In this document: positions 1 to 11,506 of the stretch, one piece after another
Layout: each line of letters begins with the position of its first letter
Position numbering within the stretch: position 1 is the stretch's first letter
Origin: Ptychodera flava
Lineage: Eukaryota > Hemichordata > Enteropneusta > Ptychoderidae
Length of the DNA stretch: 64,000 nt
Assembly (NCBI RefSeq): GCF_041260155.1
Contig: NC_091931.1
Location: 8,785,861-8,849,860, forward strand
Direction: 5' to 3'
The notes under the pieces: generated by a model
The model's input: the letters and a program-made list of their open reading frames with translations, nothing else
What the model was told of the DNA's origin: nothing
Databases searched by the model: none
Translations under genes and position numbers: made by a program

Positions 1-129
1 AGTTTCCGATGAAATTCCTCCGCCCCCAGGCCGTAAATAATGACGGCTCCCTAAGAGACATGAACCTCGTACAGGAAGAATAGAGTTGTCTCCAGCATAG
101 ACCCTCGAGTTTCTCGGGGGTCTCAGGGT

Positions 130-274
130 CTATGCTTCCAGTCCTTCTTGGAGGAGACGTGGACCCATCGGGTCCTCAGTCTCCGATGATATTGATGATG
201 ATGATGATGATTAGGCCTAAGCTTAAATATTTAAAAATGGAGAAAAATAAAAATATATTTGGACTCTGTAAATT

Positions 275-309
<35 letters not shown>

Positions 310-670
310 ATTGTTCTCTTTGCAGAAAAGAACAAAGTAGGCCTATAAGCTGTGAAATTCAATACAGCCTAACTATACAAAGATGTACAGCCAAAGTTAG
401 GCTCTGTACCTATCATCGACCCTCGAGAAATTTTGCAGCGCATATGTATAGTTAGGCTGTAAGCTTATTGAATTTTGCAGCGCATACTTTGTTCTTTTCT
501 GCAAATACTGTCAACAACAACAACAATAATGATAACAACAACAAAAACGACAACAAATTTACAGAGTCCAAATAGATTTTTATTTTTCACGATTTTCAAA
601 TATTTAATCATCATCATCATCATCATCAATATGATCGGAGACTGAGGACCCTATGGTGGACCTAGTAACT
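130..670. repeat. Long imperfect inverted repeat (fold-back element)
   Basis: The stretch around 160-390 is matched by the reverse complement of about 420-665. Shared landmarks in both arms are GGGTCCTCAGTCTCCGAT, a GAT/ATC triplet run, a segment reading TTTGGACTCTGTAAATTT, a TTG/CAA triplet run, GCAGAAAAGAACAAAGTA and CAGCCTAACTATACA. The arms differ by small indels and by triplet-repeat length. This looks like a fold-back transposon or MITE. The 107-residue frame across it is only translated triplet repeat (poly-Cys, poly-Met). No coding gene is visible here. Confidence 0.75.
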
Positions 671-879
671 CGTGGGATAAACGTGATAAACAGTGTTGTT
701 TATGAGCTGCAAACAACCGAAGGTCCGGGAAATGTCGCTGCACTCTTATTAAAATGTTTGTGAGGATCTCATTTGGGAGAAGCGTGAGACGAACACAATG
801 ACTGCAGAATGGTGCAAGCTGATCAGGTGAAAACGTGAACCACGGTCTTCTCTTTGCCGTCTGTGCTGTCTTCTTTCTC

Positions 880-2930
880 TTAGGAGAGAACCATTTGGGG
901 GGGGGGGGTATGGAGGAAATGGGTAAGGGAGCAAATTTTTTTTCCTGTCACAGTGACAGCAATTTTTTTTTCTACTGTCAGAGCTGCATCAATTTTTTTT
1001 TTCAAATGGAGTAGCAATGCAATTTTTTTCTCTTTGTCATCAAGTTTGTGATGCGTTGTATATAGGGAGCCAACATTATTTACGCCTGAAACGCAGAAAT
1101 TTCGAGTGACCCCCCCCCCGTCAACCATGATGAATTTGAGTATCTCCCCTCTCTAACTCTGAAATTTTGACTGATCCCCCTCCACTCAGAAAAGTTAAAT
1201 ACAAATACATGTATTTGTAAAATTTACAAAATACAGCAACAGTATATAAAGACCTTTGAAATCCTGATGTACTCTGCTAGACTGTCATCAGTTATCTTCA
1301 TGATGGTTCAAAAAAGGTGAACCCATCAAAAGAAATTCAAAGTCACAGTAAAATAAAGATATAAAAGCTCACGCAGTATCAACCATATAGTATATGTTTA
1401 ATTTGGATGGGTATTATGCATATGACAGGGTTTTCACTAGGATATCTGACCGGGCAGAATTTGAAAGTACAGGGGGAGAACACGCGAGAGGCTTAGGGGA
1501 AAGTGTCACAGGGGCTTTCCCCTATCTTGCATGGAAATTTTTAAGATATTGATGTGTGCAATGGTGCAGTCTGGTGCAATCTGAGAGGTGTTTTTAATTT
1601 TTTACTAAGTGAAACTGTTAGAATACCCCAAGGGGGAGAGCACGAGAGGGGGTTTCCTCCTCTCGTATTGGAAATTCTGGGAAATTGATGTGTTTAATGG
1701 TGCAATCTGAGAGGAGTTTCAGATTATTTTGCACTCGCTAAAACTGTTTGAAAATGACATTGAACACTGCAATATTTTTTACATTTTGTGTATGATCAGT
1801 GTTTGTGTCACAATATTCAACAACCAAACAATAACAATACAATTTGTAAAAAACAGTTCCGTTTGCCAGAGACTGAAGATAAATAAATATACAGGAACGG
1901 AAAATCTGTGACCTTCTTGTGTCATTTCTCCAGCTGCCAGCTTCTAATGAAAAGCATGAATATGGTATGTTTAACTGTCAAAATGGTCATTGAACTGAGG
2001 TAAATGAAAACATGTTTCTGTGATAATAAAGGATGAAGTCACAACAGTTCAGTTTTGTCCTAAATCCTGTGAAAATTTTGAGAAATTGATGTGCGCCACG
2101 GTGCAGTGTAGTGCAATCCGATAGGTATTTTAAATTTGTCTTTTACCAGTAAAATTGTTAGAAGACCCAAGGGGGGGAGAGCACGAGAGGGGGTGCCCCC
2201 TCTGACATTGAAAATTTTGAGAAATGGATGTGTGCAATGGTGCAATCTGAGATGTGTTTCAATTTATTTCGCCAGAAAAATTTGAGTAACCCCGCCCCGT
2301 TCTTCCTCTCCACATTTGAGTAACGCCCCCCTGAAGTTTTCAATTTTTTTAGTGACCCCCTCCCTTGTATTTCATTATATTTGTTGTTCCTCAATTTTCA
2401 TCGTCAACATGTACATCTTCCTAATATATTTATATTGAGAGAGTAATATATTGATTTTAACACTAGTTTATTGACTCCTGTCTTGTGTTTCAAATTTTCA
2501 CAATTTACAGAAGTCAAAAAGTCCCCTTTAGATAGTGCCTATGCCATTGAGATATTGCAACAGAAATCCTGAAATATGATTTCTTGGGTCAGAAAAGGGA
2601 AGGAAAACATTGAGTGCACTGAGGTGTGAAGTAGACCTATGTAGTGCATGCTTATATCATAAGTGCTGGGAAAAAAAACATAAGAATTGCTTGTGGTAAA
2701 AAACATTGCTGCGCACCGGCAAAGAATACATGAGAATAGGGTTCCAAATTTTGCTAATTTCTGGTGCATTGTGACATTTTTTTTTCACTTTTGTCTGTTA
2801 TGACAATTTTTTTTTCTCAGGCCATGACAGGATCAATTTTTTTTTTTCTTCTATCTCACCTGGCGACAATTTTTTTTCCTCAAAATCCTCCATACCCCCC
2901 CCAGAAATCAAATGGTTCTCCCCTTACGTT
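880..2930. repeat. Composite repeat with inverted ends, phased T tracts and internal duplications
   Basis: GAGAACCATTT followed by a G run and TATGGAGG near 884-915 recurs inverted near 2888-2922 (CCTCCATACC plus a C run, then AAATGGTTCTC). Inside each end, oligo-T tracts of 7-11 bases recur about every 40 bases (930-1030 and 2775-2880). Between them, 1440-1760 and 2070-2290 hold related copies of a roughly 130-150 bp unit. Its landmarks are GAAATTGATGTG, CAATGGTGCAATCTGAGA and GGGGGAGAGCACGAGAGGGGG. The whole looks like one mobile element or a nested cluster. No intact protein frame is present. Confidence 0.55.
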
Positions 2931-3096
2931 TCAGATTCCGATTCTCGTTAGCGAAACCGGATGTGGATTCCACTACGTCTACCACGTGACAGAGTTCTGG
3001 CCAATCAATTAGGACCTTACATTTTGCGTTCATCTTTGATAGGTAGTTCAGAAGACTGGCGCTTACTCCACATTTTAACCTTTGATTTTACCAAAA
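2931..3096 (+). promoter_or_regulatory. Probable SUMO proximal promoter and 5' leader
   Basis: Between the repeat cluster and the SUMO start codon lies about 165 bp of non-repetitive sequence. It contains a CCAAT element (TGGCCAATCAA near 2999-3009), roughly 90 bases upstream of the ATG. No TATA box is evident. The transcription start is not defined by sequence alone. Confidence 0.4.
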
Positions 3097-6000
3097 ATGT
3101 CTGAGGATAAAAAGGTAGGTCACGGTTCTTAGCTTCACTAGGCGGCATTTATGAAGATCTTGTCAAGAGATTTTTGACAACCTGGATTAAATAGTCATTC
3201 CAATGCCGGAACGTAGTTTTGTTTTTGCCGCCATCAGTCTTTGTGTTCGAGTGCAGCGTGATAGCATCATGCGGACTCGAAATGACAGTTCGGATCGTTC
3301 GTGTTTCGGCTGCATTCCGAAAATGTGGAAGTTTTGCCATTGCACCCAGCCCCGTTTGAACTTTCCGTAGTAAAACGTCACTAACGAAGCAGGAAGGAAG
3401 GCTGATACAATTTCTTTCGCTATTTCTCAGCAGATGCCCTTATTTGTTCCTTGTTAATCGTCACGAGCGACGGCGTGACATGCCAAAATATACACATTGA
3501 CATTTCCAGTTATTAACAAGACTGAAGATTAGCGGACATAAATACATTTTGTTAGAATTATTAGTAAGAGAGTCAACACACACCATCACTCCCCATCAGG
3601 GCCCCCTACGTCAGTCCCTTTTAGTTCGCAACCAAAGGCGTGTCCACTAATCTTCAGTCGTCCCTCTTCCTCAACAGTAGCTTCTCTCTCACCGTACTTC
3701 GCTGCGTCAGCGTTCTTGTCACAAAATACAAATTCAAAGAGCACATGATGAGAAGCACATTGTATTGTCCAACAAGTCGCTAACAGTGAATGATGCCATT
3801 GTCATATGGTTGAATGGCCGATCGATCACCGAAAGTTTACAAATTACATCATCCACCCAGCTGATCCTGTACTTGATGTGCATTACTCCACCAATCAATT
3901 TTCCAGCAGACGCCCGTGGCCCCTCCCTCAATCTTCCTGCACCTTTCTGAATTATTATTAACTCTGTACCCGACGTTGTTTCTACAGGATGTCAAACCAG
4001 AGGGAGGAAGTGAGCACATAAACTTAAAAGTGACTGGTCAGGTGAGGATAGCAAGTAACTGCATTTATATACCATGTTTTGTCATGTAATTCACTGCTTA
4101 TCACCTTGCTTTATTGGTATCAAAGTGCACTGTCATCATTCCAAACACGGTCCCTCCACAAATTTTGTGGAGGGACCGTGTTCCAAATAAAAAAAAATGT
4201 ATGCATGTTTCCTAACCAACCCTTGAATAACTTGCTGACCCTAGACATTTTTTCGCATTTTCAACAATTTTGAATAATTTAACAAAATTTACTGTATTTT
4301 GTGGGTCTCAGCCTTCAAAAATATAAAGTGAAAATAAACTCTGACCTACCTACCCTGATTTTCAGAGGCATGTTTCAGGAAACAAATTTTTTGCGCAATA
4401 GAATTGACCCTTCCATGTAGACCTATAAGCCATATATCATGTAAACAATATTACCTTTTCTCTTCTTTTGTTTTGTGAAACGCCAATGCAATAATCAGTA
4501 ATATTTGTAATATATATACATGATATTTGCAGTTGTAACACGGTATGTAAAAATAGGTCTTATTTCAATTTAGGACTCATTTTTGTGATTTCGGTGAAAC
4601 AATGTTTTTGTTAAATCTTTTGACAGAGGTTTTGGAAATTACAATATTTATATATGTTCAAAATCATGTAAAATTGTATTTGTTTATGCCAATGAGACGA
4701 TGTATGAGACATACTCTCATTAAAAGTGGCCTGTTGGCTACTGTAGTTGAACAATATAGTAAATTTTAGGGAAGTCCATAAAAAAAATGAAAGGCAAAAT
4801 GTAGATGATTTGGTTTGAGTGAAGTAATGATGGCTTTACAGATTGCTGTTGTCTGCATCATATCAGCTAAATATGATCATGGAGCTTTGTTAAAATAATG
4901 ATGTTGTAAGTTTGTATATTTGCTCATTTGATCACATTATCTAAGTTTTTCCAGTATACTACCAAATAAGTGATCATCTAGGTTTTATACTTTATTCACC
5001 TTTGAAATCTACTTAAAATGCATCAAATACTGTCTGCTATGAAGAGCTCATCTAACCCAGAATAACAAATCTCCCTCAAATATGTATATTGTGTCTTGTC
5101 TGTTACATTGAGATACATAATTTGGTCTATCATGACCATTACAGCTGATAAGATAACTGTCTAGGCAATTTAAAAGTCAATTTTAGTGCAGTATTCTATT
5201 TGTTGCCTCAGAAAACTCTTCCTGGTGGGCAATATTCAAATCAATATCAGTTTGTTTTAGAACAAAGTATGTAACATAATCAAATTAAGGAAAATGTTTA
5301 GTGAGGTGGAGTGTTCATTGTACAACATGCTTAGTTAATATTTGGATGCATGTAGACAATTTTCATATCATTACTGTGCTCTCCAATGCAAAGCATGATA
5401 TTGCTGCATTGTCAGATTCAGCCTATAATTTCTTCTGGCCTTCATGAAAACTGAAAACTTATCCAAAAGAAAATTGAAGGCTCAATAAACCATATGTTTG
5501 GTGAATTTTCCAAAATGTTGTTCCTATTTGTACTGTCATTATCATGATAAAATAAGGTATATTATGTTCAGCCCATCAACATACGGTAGGCTGTATGTGT
5601 GCAATGTCTGATGAGTTTGTGTTGTACTTAAAGGGAGGGTGTCATGGGAACTGTGCATGTGCGACTTTCTTGTTTACAAATAATGAATTTCATGCATGAT
5701 ATCTAGATGCATCACACCAACATATCTGCATACATGTTTTAAGTTTCATCAATCGCCAACATACCCTAGATACAGTGTTTACATTGGTCGTAGGGGTCCT
5801 TTGCAACCTTTGAGCCGAGTTCCGACAACACTCTCCCTTTAAATCTGGTTGAGAATTGAATTTCAGTCTCAACTATAATTTAGTTGTGAACAATGACATT
5901 GCATCTTGTACACAATACATTGTCTTAAGAAAGCCACTACTTTATATATCAACATACTTTCAGGAGAGGAAGAAGAAAATGTATGTCTTCTCAAACAGAA

Positions 6001-8558
6001 TTAATGAAAATATCATGAAAAATATCATGAAACGTTGCTGCTGTTGGCCCTGTCACTTGATGCAGCAGCATCAACATATACGGCAAAAAGAAAAAAATAT
6101 TATTTTGTTCTCTTATTCCAGGATGGTACAGTTGTGCAATTTAAGATAAAAAGGCATACACCTTTAAAGAAACTTATGAACGCATATTGTGATAGGCAGG
6201 TAAGTGTAACTCAATAGTATTTGTATGTTCTTTATGTGGTCTTGCATGACTATGGTAATGTACCTTAGGTTAATATACCTGGTGTGCCGACAGTGGTGGT
6301 ACATATTATACGGTCAATACCATCACCTCACTTTCTGTCCTCCCAAACTGTTTTTAGTGTGTGAGTTTAGAGACAAACCATCACAAGTGTTGGTCCTTAT
6401 CTTCAGCCAAAACTTGCTTTTCATTGTTGGCACAAAAGGTGTACTGACTCTAATAATTTCTGCAAGTGCTTGTAGTGTACAAAGAAGAAATGACAAAATT
6501 CTGTGTAAAGTTATAGGAAGTGCTCCATCTTATGCCAGTGGTTGAGAAGTATGCTAATGTGTGGGTACAGGAACCAGTGAATTTTCCTTCCGAGCAGAAA
6601 GCCATTAGGGTTGTAAACATGTGAAATGTCATGTGACTTATTACTGCTGTTAGATATTGAATTCTAAGCATCTAGACAGCTTTAAGAAGACAACAGACAT
6701 TTAATTTATGATATGACAAAGGAGTGCTTAGATTTTGACTTCAAAAGAATTGAGATAACGTAGGGATGTGGAGGGGAGGAAGGGTGAAAGATTGGTCACA
6801 GAACTGAAGTATTACTGATGGCTAGGTTTTAAAACTTTCTTTCTTCTTTATTTTGCTAACTTCTTGTCTTAGGGTCTTCGGCGGAATGCAATTAGGTTTA
6901 CATTTGATGGCAATCCAATCAATGAAGAGGACACTCCATCACAGGTGAGACGGCATTTATGATATTTTCATTAATTTACCAGGATTTATTCAATAAGGCA
7001 CACTCATCACTTGATACTGTCGCTGTTTTTATGATTTGTGTAAGCCACTTTCAGTGTAATTGCATGCCCATTTGTATCTAAGTGAAAATGTTGTCATGTC
7101 TCGAAAAGCATACTGTTGTATATTGTTATGTGTTAATACTGGTACCATATAAAGTTGTGTATAAATGTCTAAGTTGACAGAACGTAATCTTGTACATAAG
7201 TAGGGTTGTGATCAAAGTAAGTTATGCTGTCTTAGCTTATGTTTGCTAGTTCTTGCAAGAGATGGTAATGCATTTCCCATAACCAGGTTGTTCCCATAAC
7301 ACTGGTACTTTGCAAGGACATACTTAGACTTGGTTCAAGTCTGTGATTTGTGAATGTTTGAGTGGAGTTAACGCAATGATTTGTATTCTGCTTTCATGTG
7401 AAACGCGCGCGTGAGTGGACGCGATGAGTGGAGTGAACGCTATACAGCGGAGTTTCACCCGGAATCACAGACTTGGCTTCTTGCAGGGTTTGCGTTGCTA
7501 TAAATTATTCATGAGATGACGTTTTCTTTACTCATATATTATTCATAAGATGACATTGCTAAATTTTACACATTAGGAGGAGTTACCAATTGACCCAAAC
7601 GAGACGTGCATAAAACTCACATGGCGTTGTTGACAAAATGTCGAGTGCGATCACTCCCACAAAAGTCAGCACGACCTCTGTTCTATCACCGAAAACGCGT
7701 TGAAAATATCTGTGTTGTTTGTGGGGCCCATGTTACAAAATGCGAAAATCGTGGCCGGTTATTCAAGGATGGAAAAAGACACCGTCCTTCCAGTTGTAGC
7801 CTCTTCTCTTACGTGCCCAAAGCGATGGAAATCAAAACAATGTGGAGCGACTTCGTATGTCAGTGATTTTCCGCTGCCGGTTGGTGCGCAGACGAACACA
7901 TCTTTTCCCTCAATGTAACTCTCAACAAGCTTTCTTTGGTAATCTCGCATGATTAGCGGTGGTCGACCGATCAGTTGTAAAACGCGGTTGATGTACGAAC
8001 TTGATGCCATTATTCGCCCCGATATAAAACGTACTCGATGTCTTGCTTTGCACGGAGATGACAACAAACTTTTTAATGCATGCAGAGGTTTATTAGTAAG
8101 CGTTCTTCTTATTGGCCAGAATAACGGCGGGGGCTGTCAATCATTTGTATTTGCTCTACGTCACTGTGTACACAGTCCGTCTCACCGCCTGTACTTTGCA
8201 AGAAGTCCAAGTCGGTGAATCCGGCAGAAACTAACTCACTACTGCGCAGACTCAAACGTGACGCATTCAATCGCTGGGAAAACCTGGCCCGAGCTGCCAA
8301 ATTCCGGATAGGTTTGTACGAAATAGGAGAGACACAAGAGAAACTATTATAAATGATTTTATTTTTTTAAAATTCATCGACTTGAACCAAGTCTAGGACA
8401 TACAGTGCGTAATAAAAATTGTTTGATTTCATGTGAATACTTTTTCAAAGTGTGACGCAAAAACTTAATTTTTTTGAAATTTTTTTGCCTTTCAGCTTGA
8501 GATGGAAGATGATGATATCATTGATGTATTCCAACAGCAAATTGGAGGCCACACATAA
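3097..8558 (+). CDS. SUMO: Small ubiquitin-like modifier (SUMO2/3 type) precursor, five exons, 94 aa
   Basis: Coding exons are 3097-3114, 3988-4041, 6122-6199, 6873-6944 and 8496-8558. All junctions are phase 0 with GT/AG borders and together give 95 codons including TAA. The protein begins MSEDKKDVKPEGG, has the ubiquitin fold core (INLKV, then [20 protein letters not shown]), the acidic [14 protein letters not shown] segment, and ends GG-HT. SUMO proteases would cut after GG (residues 91-92) to expose the glycine that is conjugated to lysines of mostly nuclear targets. Residues 8-11 (VKPE) fit the psi-K-x-E motif used for SUMO2/3 chains. Length and exon layout match the family (human SUMO2 is 95 aa). 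The start sits in AAAAATGTC. Confidence is high; only the SUMO2 versus SUMO3 assignment is open. Confidence 0.96.
3520..3659. repeat. Short inverted-repeat element in SUMO intron 1
   Basis: GACTGAAGATTAGCGGACA (3520-3538) is repeated inverted as TGTCCACTAATCTTCAGTC (3641-3659), with 18 of 19 positions matching. The 140 bp unit resembles a MITE. The rest of intron 1 (3115-3987) shows no other structure that I can support. Confidence 0.5.
4042..6121 (+). other. SUMO intron 2
   Basis: AT-rich intron with GTGAGG donor and TTCCAG acceptor. Apart from the palindrome at 4147-4185 I see no gene, repeat array or RNA gene in it. The short open frames inside are not supported by homology or splice structure. 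Confidence 0.6.
4147..4185. repeat. Near-perfect palindrome of the CGGTCCCTCCAC motif
   Basis: AACACGGTCCCTCCACAAA is followed after one base by its exact reverse complement, giving 19 bp arms. The same word occurs at about 25577-25595, and a variant (CCCTCCGTGGAGGGACGGTG) occurs near 46394-46432. It looks like fused or solo terminal inverted repeats of a transposon family. Confidence 0.65.
7316..8403. mobile_element. DNA transposon with 8-bp target duplication in SUMO intron 4
   Basis: The element runs 7324-8395. TAGACTTGGTTCAAGTC at the left end is matched by its exact inverse GACTTGAACCAAGTCTA (8379-8395). The 8-bp sequence GGACATAC flanks both sides (7316-7323 and 8396-8403), a clean target-site duplication. 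The interior is more GC-rich than the intron, with CpG-rich stretches. It contains a helicase-like fragment on the minus strand but no transposase that I can recognise. An 8-bp duplication suits hAT or a similar superfamily. Superfamily assignment is not possible from these ends alone. Confidence 0.85.
7759..8067 (-). pseudogene. RecQ/DEAD-like helicase N-terminal fragment inside the transposon
   Basis: The minus strand reads a Q-motif-like [19 protein letters not shown] followed by a Walker A motif APTGSGKS and LTYEVAP. This is the usual order of motif 0 and motif I in RecQ/superfamily 2 helicases. A splice donor consensus follows HRFGH (CAC|GTAAGA, exon end about 7813). After it the frame runs to a stop, and no motif II (DEAD/DEAH) or later motif is visible. 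The frame lies wholly within the transposon ends, so it is either captured host gene sequence or a remnant of the element's own enzyme. It is not a complete gene. Confidence 0.7.
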
Positions 8559-9725
8559 TGGTACAACGTTTTAATGTTTCCGGGAATAAGCACTGTTAAT
8601 ATGTGGATAAAAGACTGTACATTGAACATTACGTTTCCGTCTTTCTTTTTATAACTGTGAAGATCCTGAGTTCCACTTTGATCCATCAGGAATAACGATT
8701 TATGCTGTTATTATCCATCATAGCCATGCTACCCAGACGTTTGGATAAGGTTATCAGAAGAATCTTTCTTTGATCTGCCTCGTATGGTAGTTTTCCAAAC
8801 ACCTAGTAATGGAAGAATGCGATTTCTATATTCCTGATCCTAGACTAGACTTCTTAATGTTGTATAACAATCTATAAAATATATTCAGATCTTGTTATTT
8901 TTTGTGGGTGGGTGGGGAGGGGGGAGCTATAAAACTCAAATTTCACTGTCTTGCAGTTTGCAAATGCTGACACGACTGTAGCCTTAATGCAACAGCACTG
9001 ACATTTTTGAACTTCTCATCTGACCAATAATAGTGTAGATCAAGATGGCGAGATATATTTAATGAAGTTATCATTAAAACATTCTATGTTCTTCATATGA
9101 CCATGTATTTAAGTTGTGACAATGTTTTTCATTTTTGTACCACAAGCACTCGGGATTGTGCTATTCTGCATTGTGTGTCTCTATTATACATGATACTCAA
9201 GATGGCCTCTGCCAACTGTAGCTTTACATCCATAGTGTAGGATAAGGGTCATGTGAATAGCATGTCTGTTGAACGCCATGTGTGATAGAGAGAGTAAAGT
9301 ATACATACATACAGTACTGATAGTCATGTGCAGTGTGGTAGATTGATTGAATGCCTGCTTGAATCTACAAGCTACTGTAAACTGACATGTCAATGAGAAC
9401 TACAGAAACCCCAGAGGTATCCACAGTGTCCATTGCCGGACAGGAAACTCTCATTTCAGATCCCTAGATGTATTGATGAAATGATTGACACACTACATTT
9501 CTTGAAAGCCTGGTTGTTATTTGAAATGTCATGGCAGTTTCAGTACTTAAGTGTCTTCCAGCACAGGAAGACACCAAATCATCTTGTGTTAGTCATGCTA
9601 CACCGTTTCCAAATCACACATGCTTCTCATCTCTTGACATAAGTGTACAGGGTGCTTTTATGAATCATTGCTTTAAGACAAAGCGCTGTCTTGAAGACTA
9701 AATAAAACTGCAAGTATGAGCATAT
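8559..9725 (+). other. SUMO 3' untranslated region
   Basis: About 1.15 kb of non-coding AT-rich sequence lies between the TAA and the first strong AATAAA on this strand. No repeat or competing gene is visible. The extent is inferred from the polyadenylation signal. Confidence 0.6.
9701..9706 (+). terminator. Polyadenylation signal AATAAA (SUMO)
   Basis: The canonical hexamer sits in GACTAAATAAAACTGC, followed within about 30 bases by a GT-rich stretch (ATGTGTGTACATCATTGG). It is the best candidate 3' end for the SUMO transcript. Confidence 0.6.
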
Positions 9726-9730
9726 AAAAT

Positions 9731-11500
9731 GTGTGTACATCATTGGTTGGTATTTTAACCTTTTCATACCATTTTCTGCTATATACGTCCATTTTTGCCA
9801 TAGAATTATCTAATATGTTTTATGTGAATTTGACGATGACAGGCAAAATTGATTTCAAAAACTAAGTGTCAAGACACCAAGTTTTATAAGTGCAAGTGAC
9901 AGAATAAAGTTCATATCTATAAATAGCAATGAGTGAAAAACAGATTTGATATGCCCTGTTTACTAGTGTTAGGGTTGCAGTTTCTTTTTCATCACTTACA
10001 TACAAAGACGAGAATTATTAGAGCTGTGCATCACCCTGATAAGCACAATATCAACATTGGACAGTTGATGTGTAGTAATCTGAATCTGACTTATCAAATT
10101 AATAAATTAAATCATCAGTGCCTAATATACAACAGCATACCTTTTCAAGGATCCAAAGGTGACATTTCAACACAGATATGTCCAGCTCAAGATTGCATAG
10201 TAGAATGTGTGGAAGTGCTCAAATTAAGTGAGTTTTGTATTCTTTGAGTTAATAGTGTGACCAATTGTGTGAAATTTGTCAATCATAGAAGGCTAATGAA
10301 TACCTTAATACATGGGTTGAATGTACAAGCAGCGCTGTCATGATCTAATGTCGCTGTAGGACTTAAATTGGAAATGACTGTCTTGTGTTTACAGAGCTTG
10401 GCGTTTCATTGTTTCCAATGGCAGAGTCGGACCTCTGTACTGGGGGTTGGGGAGTTGGGTTGATTCTTCACCATGAAGTTCAGGTACATTGCCATGTTTT
10501 CAATGGTATTCTTGGACCTAGGTACAGAAGATTGGTCTGAAAGGGTTGAGAATACAAATGTATTCCTGGTGTATTTTTCCTTTCCCTAAAGCTATTTATT
10601 CATTACAAATACTAAGAAGTTGTGAGATTGTTATAGTTTTCCTGTCTTTTGTTCAGCTTTTGCTAAAGCAAAGAATTGAATAGGTCAATGTCCTATAGAT
10701 GTGTTAATCGTAGTATTTGTGTTGGGATGGAAACTAACAAAATGACCTTGTACAGAGATAAAAAAAATTCGTGGATTTTTTAAAATTAAGGTGGTTGCCA
10801 GTCCCTCAGTTAATGCTATGGGAAAAAATTAATTTGTACAAAAACAAAACTATTTTCTCGACAGGTTTCAAAACAAGTCCAGTCAAACAGTAGACAAAAA
10901 TGTTTTGTGAAAAACTTGGAAACCGCAGATCTGTACCCATGTTGCTTTCTTTTAGAGTATGTTCAAGAGTATTTTGTCATAATTTGGTTCTTCGCATATT
11001 CTTTAATAAAGATAGAAGCATTCGGGGAGTGACAATCATTTTAATTCTCTGTTTAGGGTTCTCAAATTGCCCCTCAACCAAAGTATCTTCAGTAAGAAAG
11101 TAGTTTCTTTGTTTTGGGTTAACTAGTCTTGCTAGCATTTTTGTTTCAGACTTTTTCTTTTTTGTTCTATACTTTTCATCTTGTTTTAGTTTTTAATTGA
11201 AATATAGATACCTCATGCATCGCTCAGATATGTTTTCCCTCTTTTTTAATAAAAGTGTGATTGTATAATTAATGAAATATGTTCATTGATTTTTTGTCAT
11301 TCTTCACATCATGCCCATTGGCCAACAGTTCATAGAAAAGTCATTATCAAGTAAGTACTCGCTGCAGTACTAGATGAAGCTGTAAGGGAAAATTACAGAT
11401 TACTGACAAGCTGTTGAGTGTAAAAATTGTAACACCATTTCCTTACAAGCACTGCTGAACATGTTACATATTTTAATTCTTGAAACAAAGAAAGGCACTG
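9731..11500. other. Intergenic sequence without recognisable features
   Basis: AT-rich sequence between the SUMO 3' end and the LINE remnant. Short open frames here (for example 9933-10247) lack motifs, splice logic or homology that I can recognise. I see nothing to annotate. Confidence 0.5.
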
Positions 11501-11506
11501 CTATTG

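Noticed and set aside
132..455. 107-residue frame with poly-Met and poly-Cys runs
   Set aside because: It is translated GAT and TTG triplet repeat inside a fold-back element, with no start, splice or homology support.
8109..8300. 63-residue minus-strand frame as part of the helicase
   Set aside because: No helicase motif is present. It lies upstream of the likely helicase start and looks like leader or promoter-like sequence in the element.
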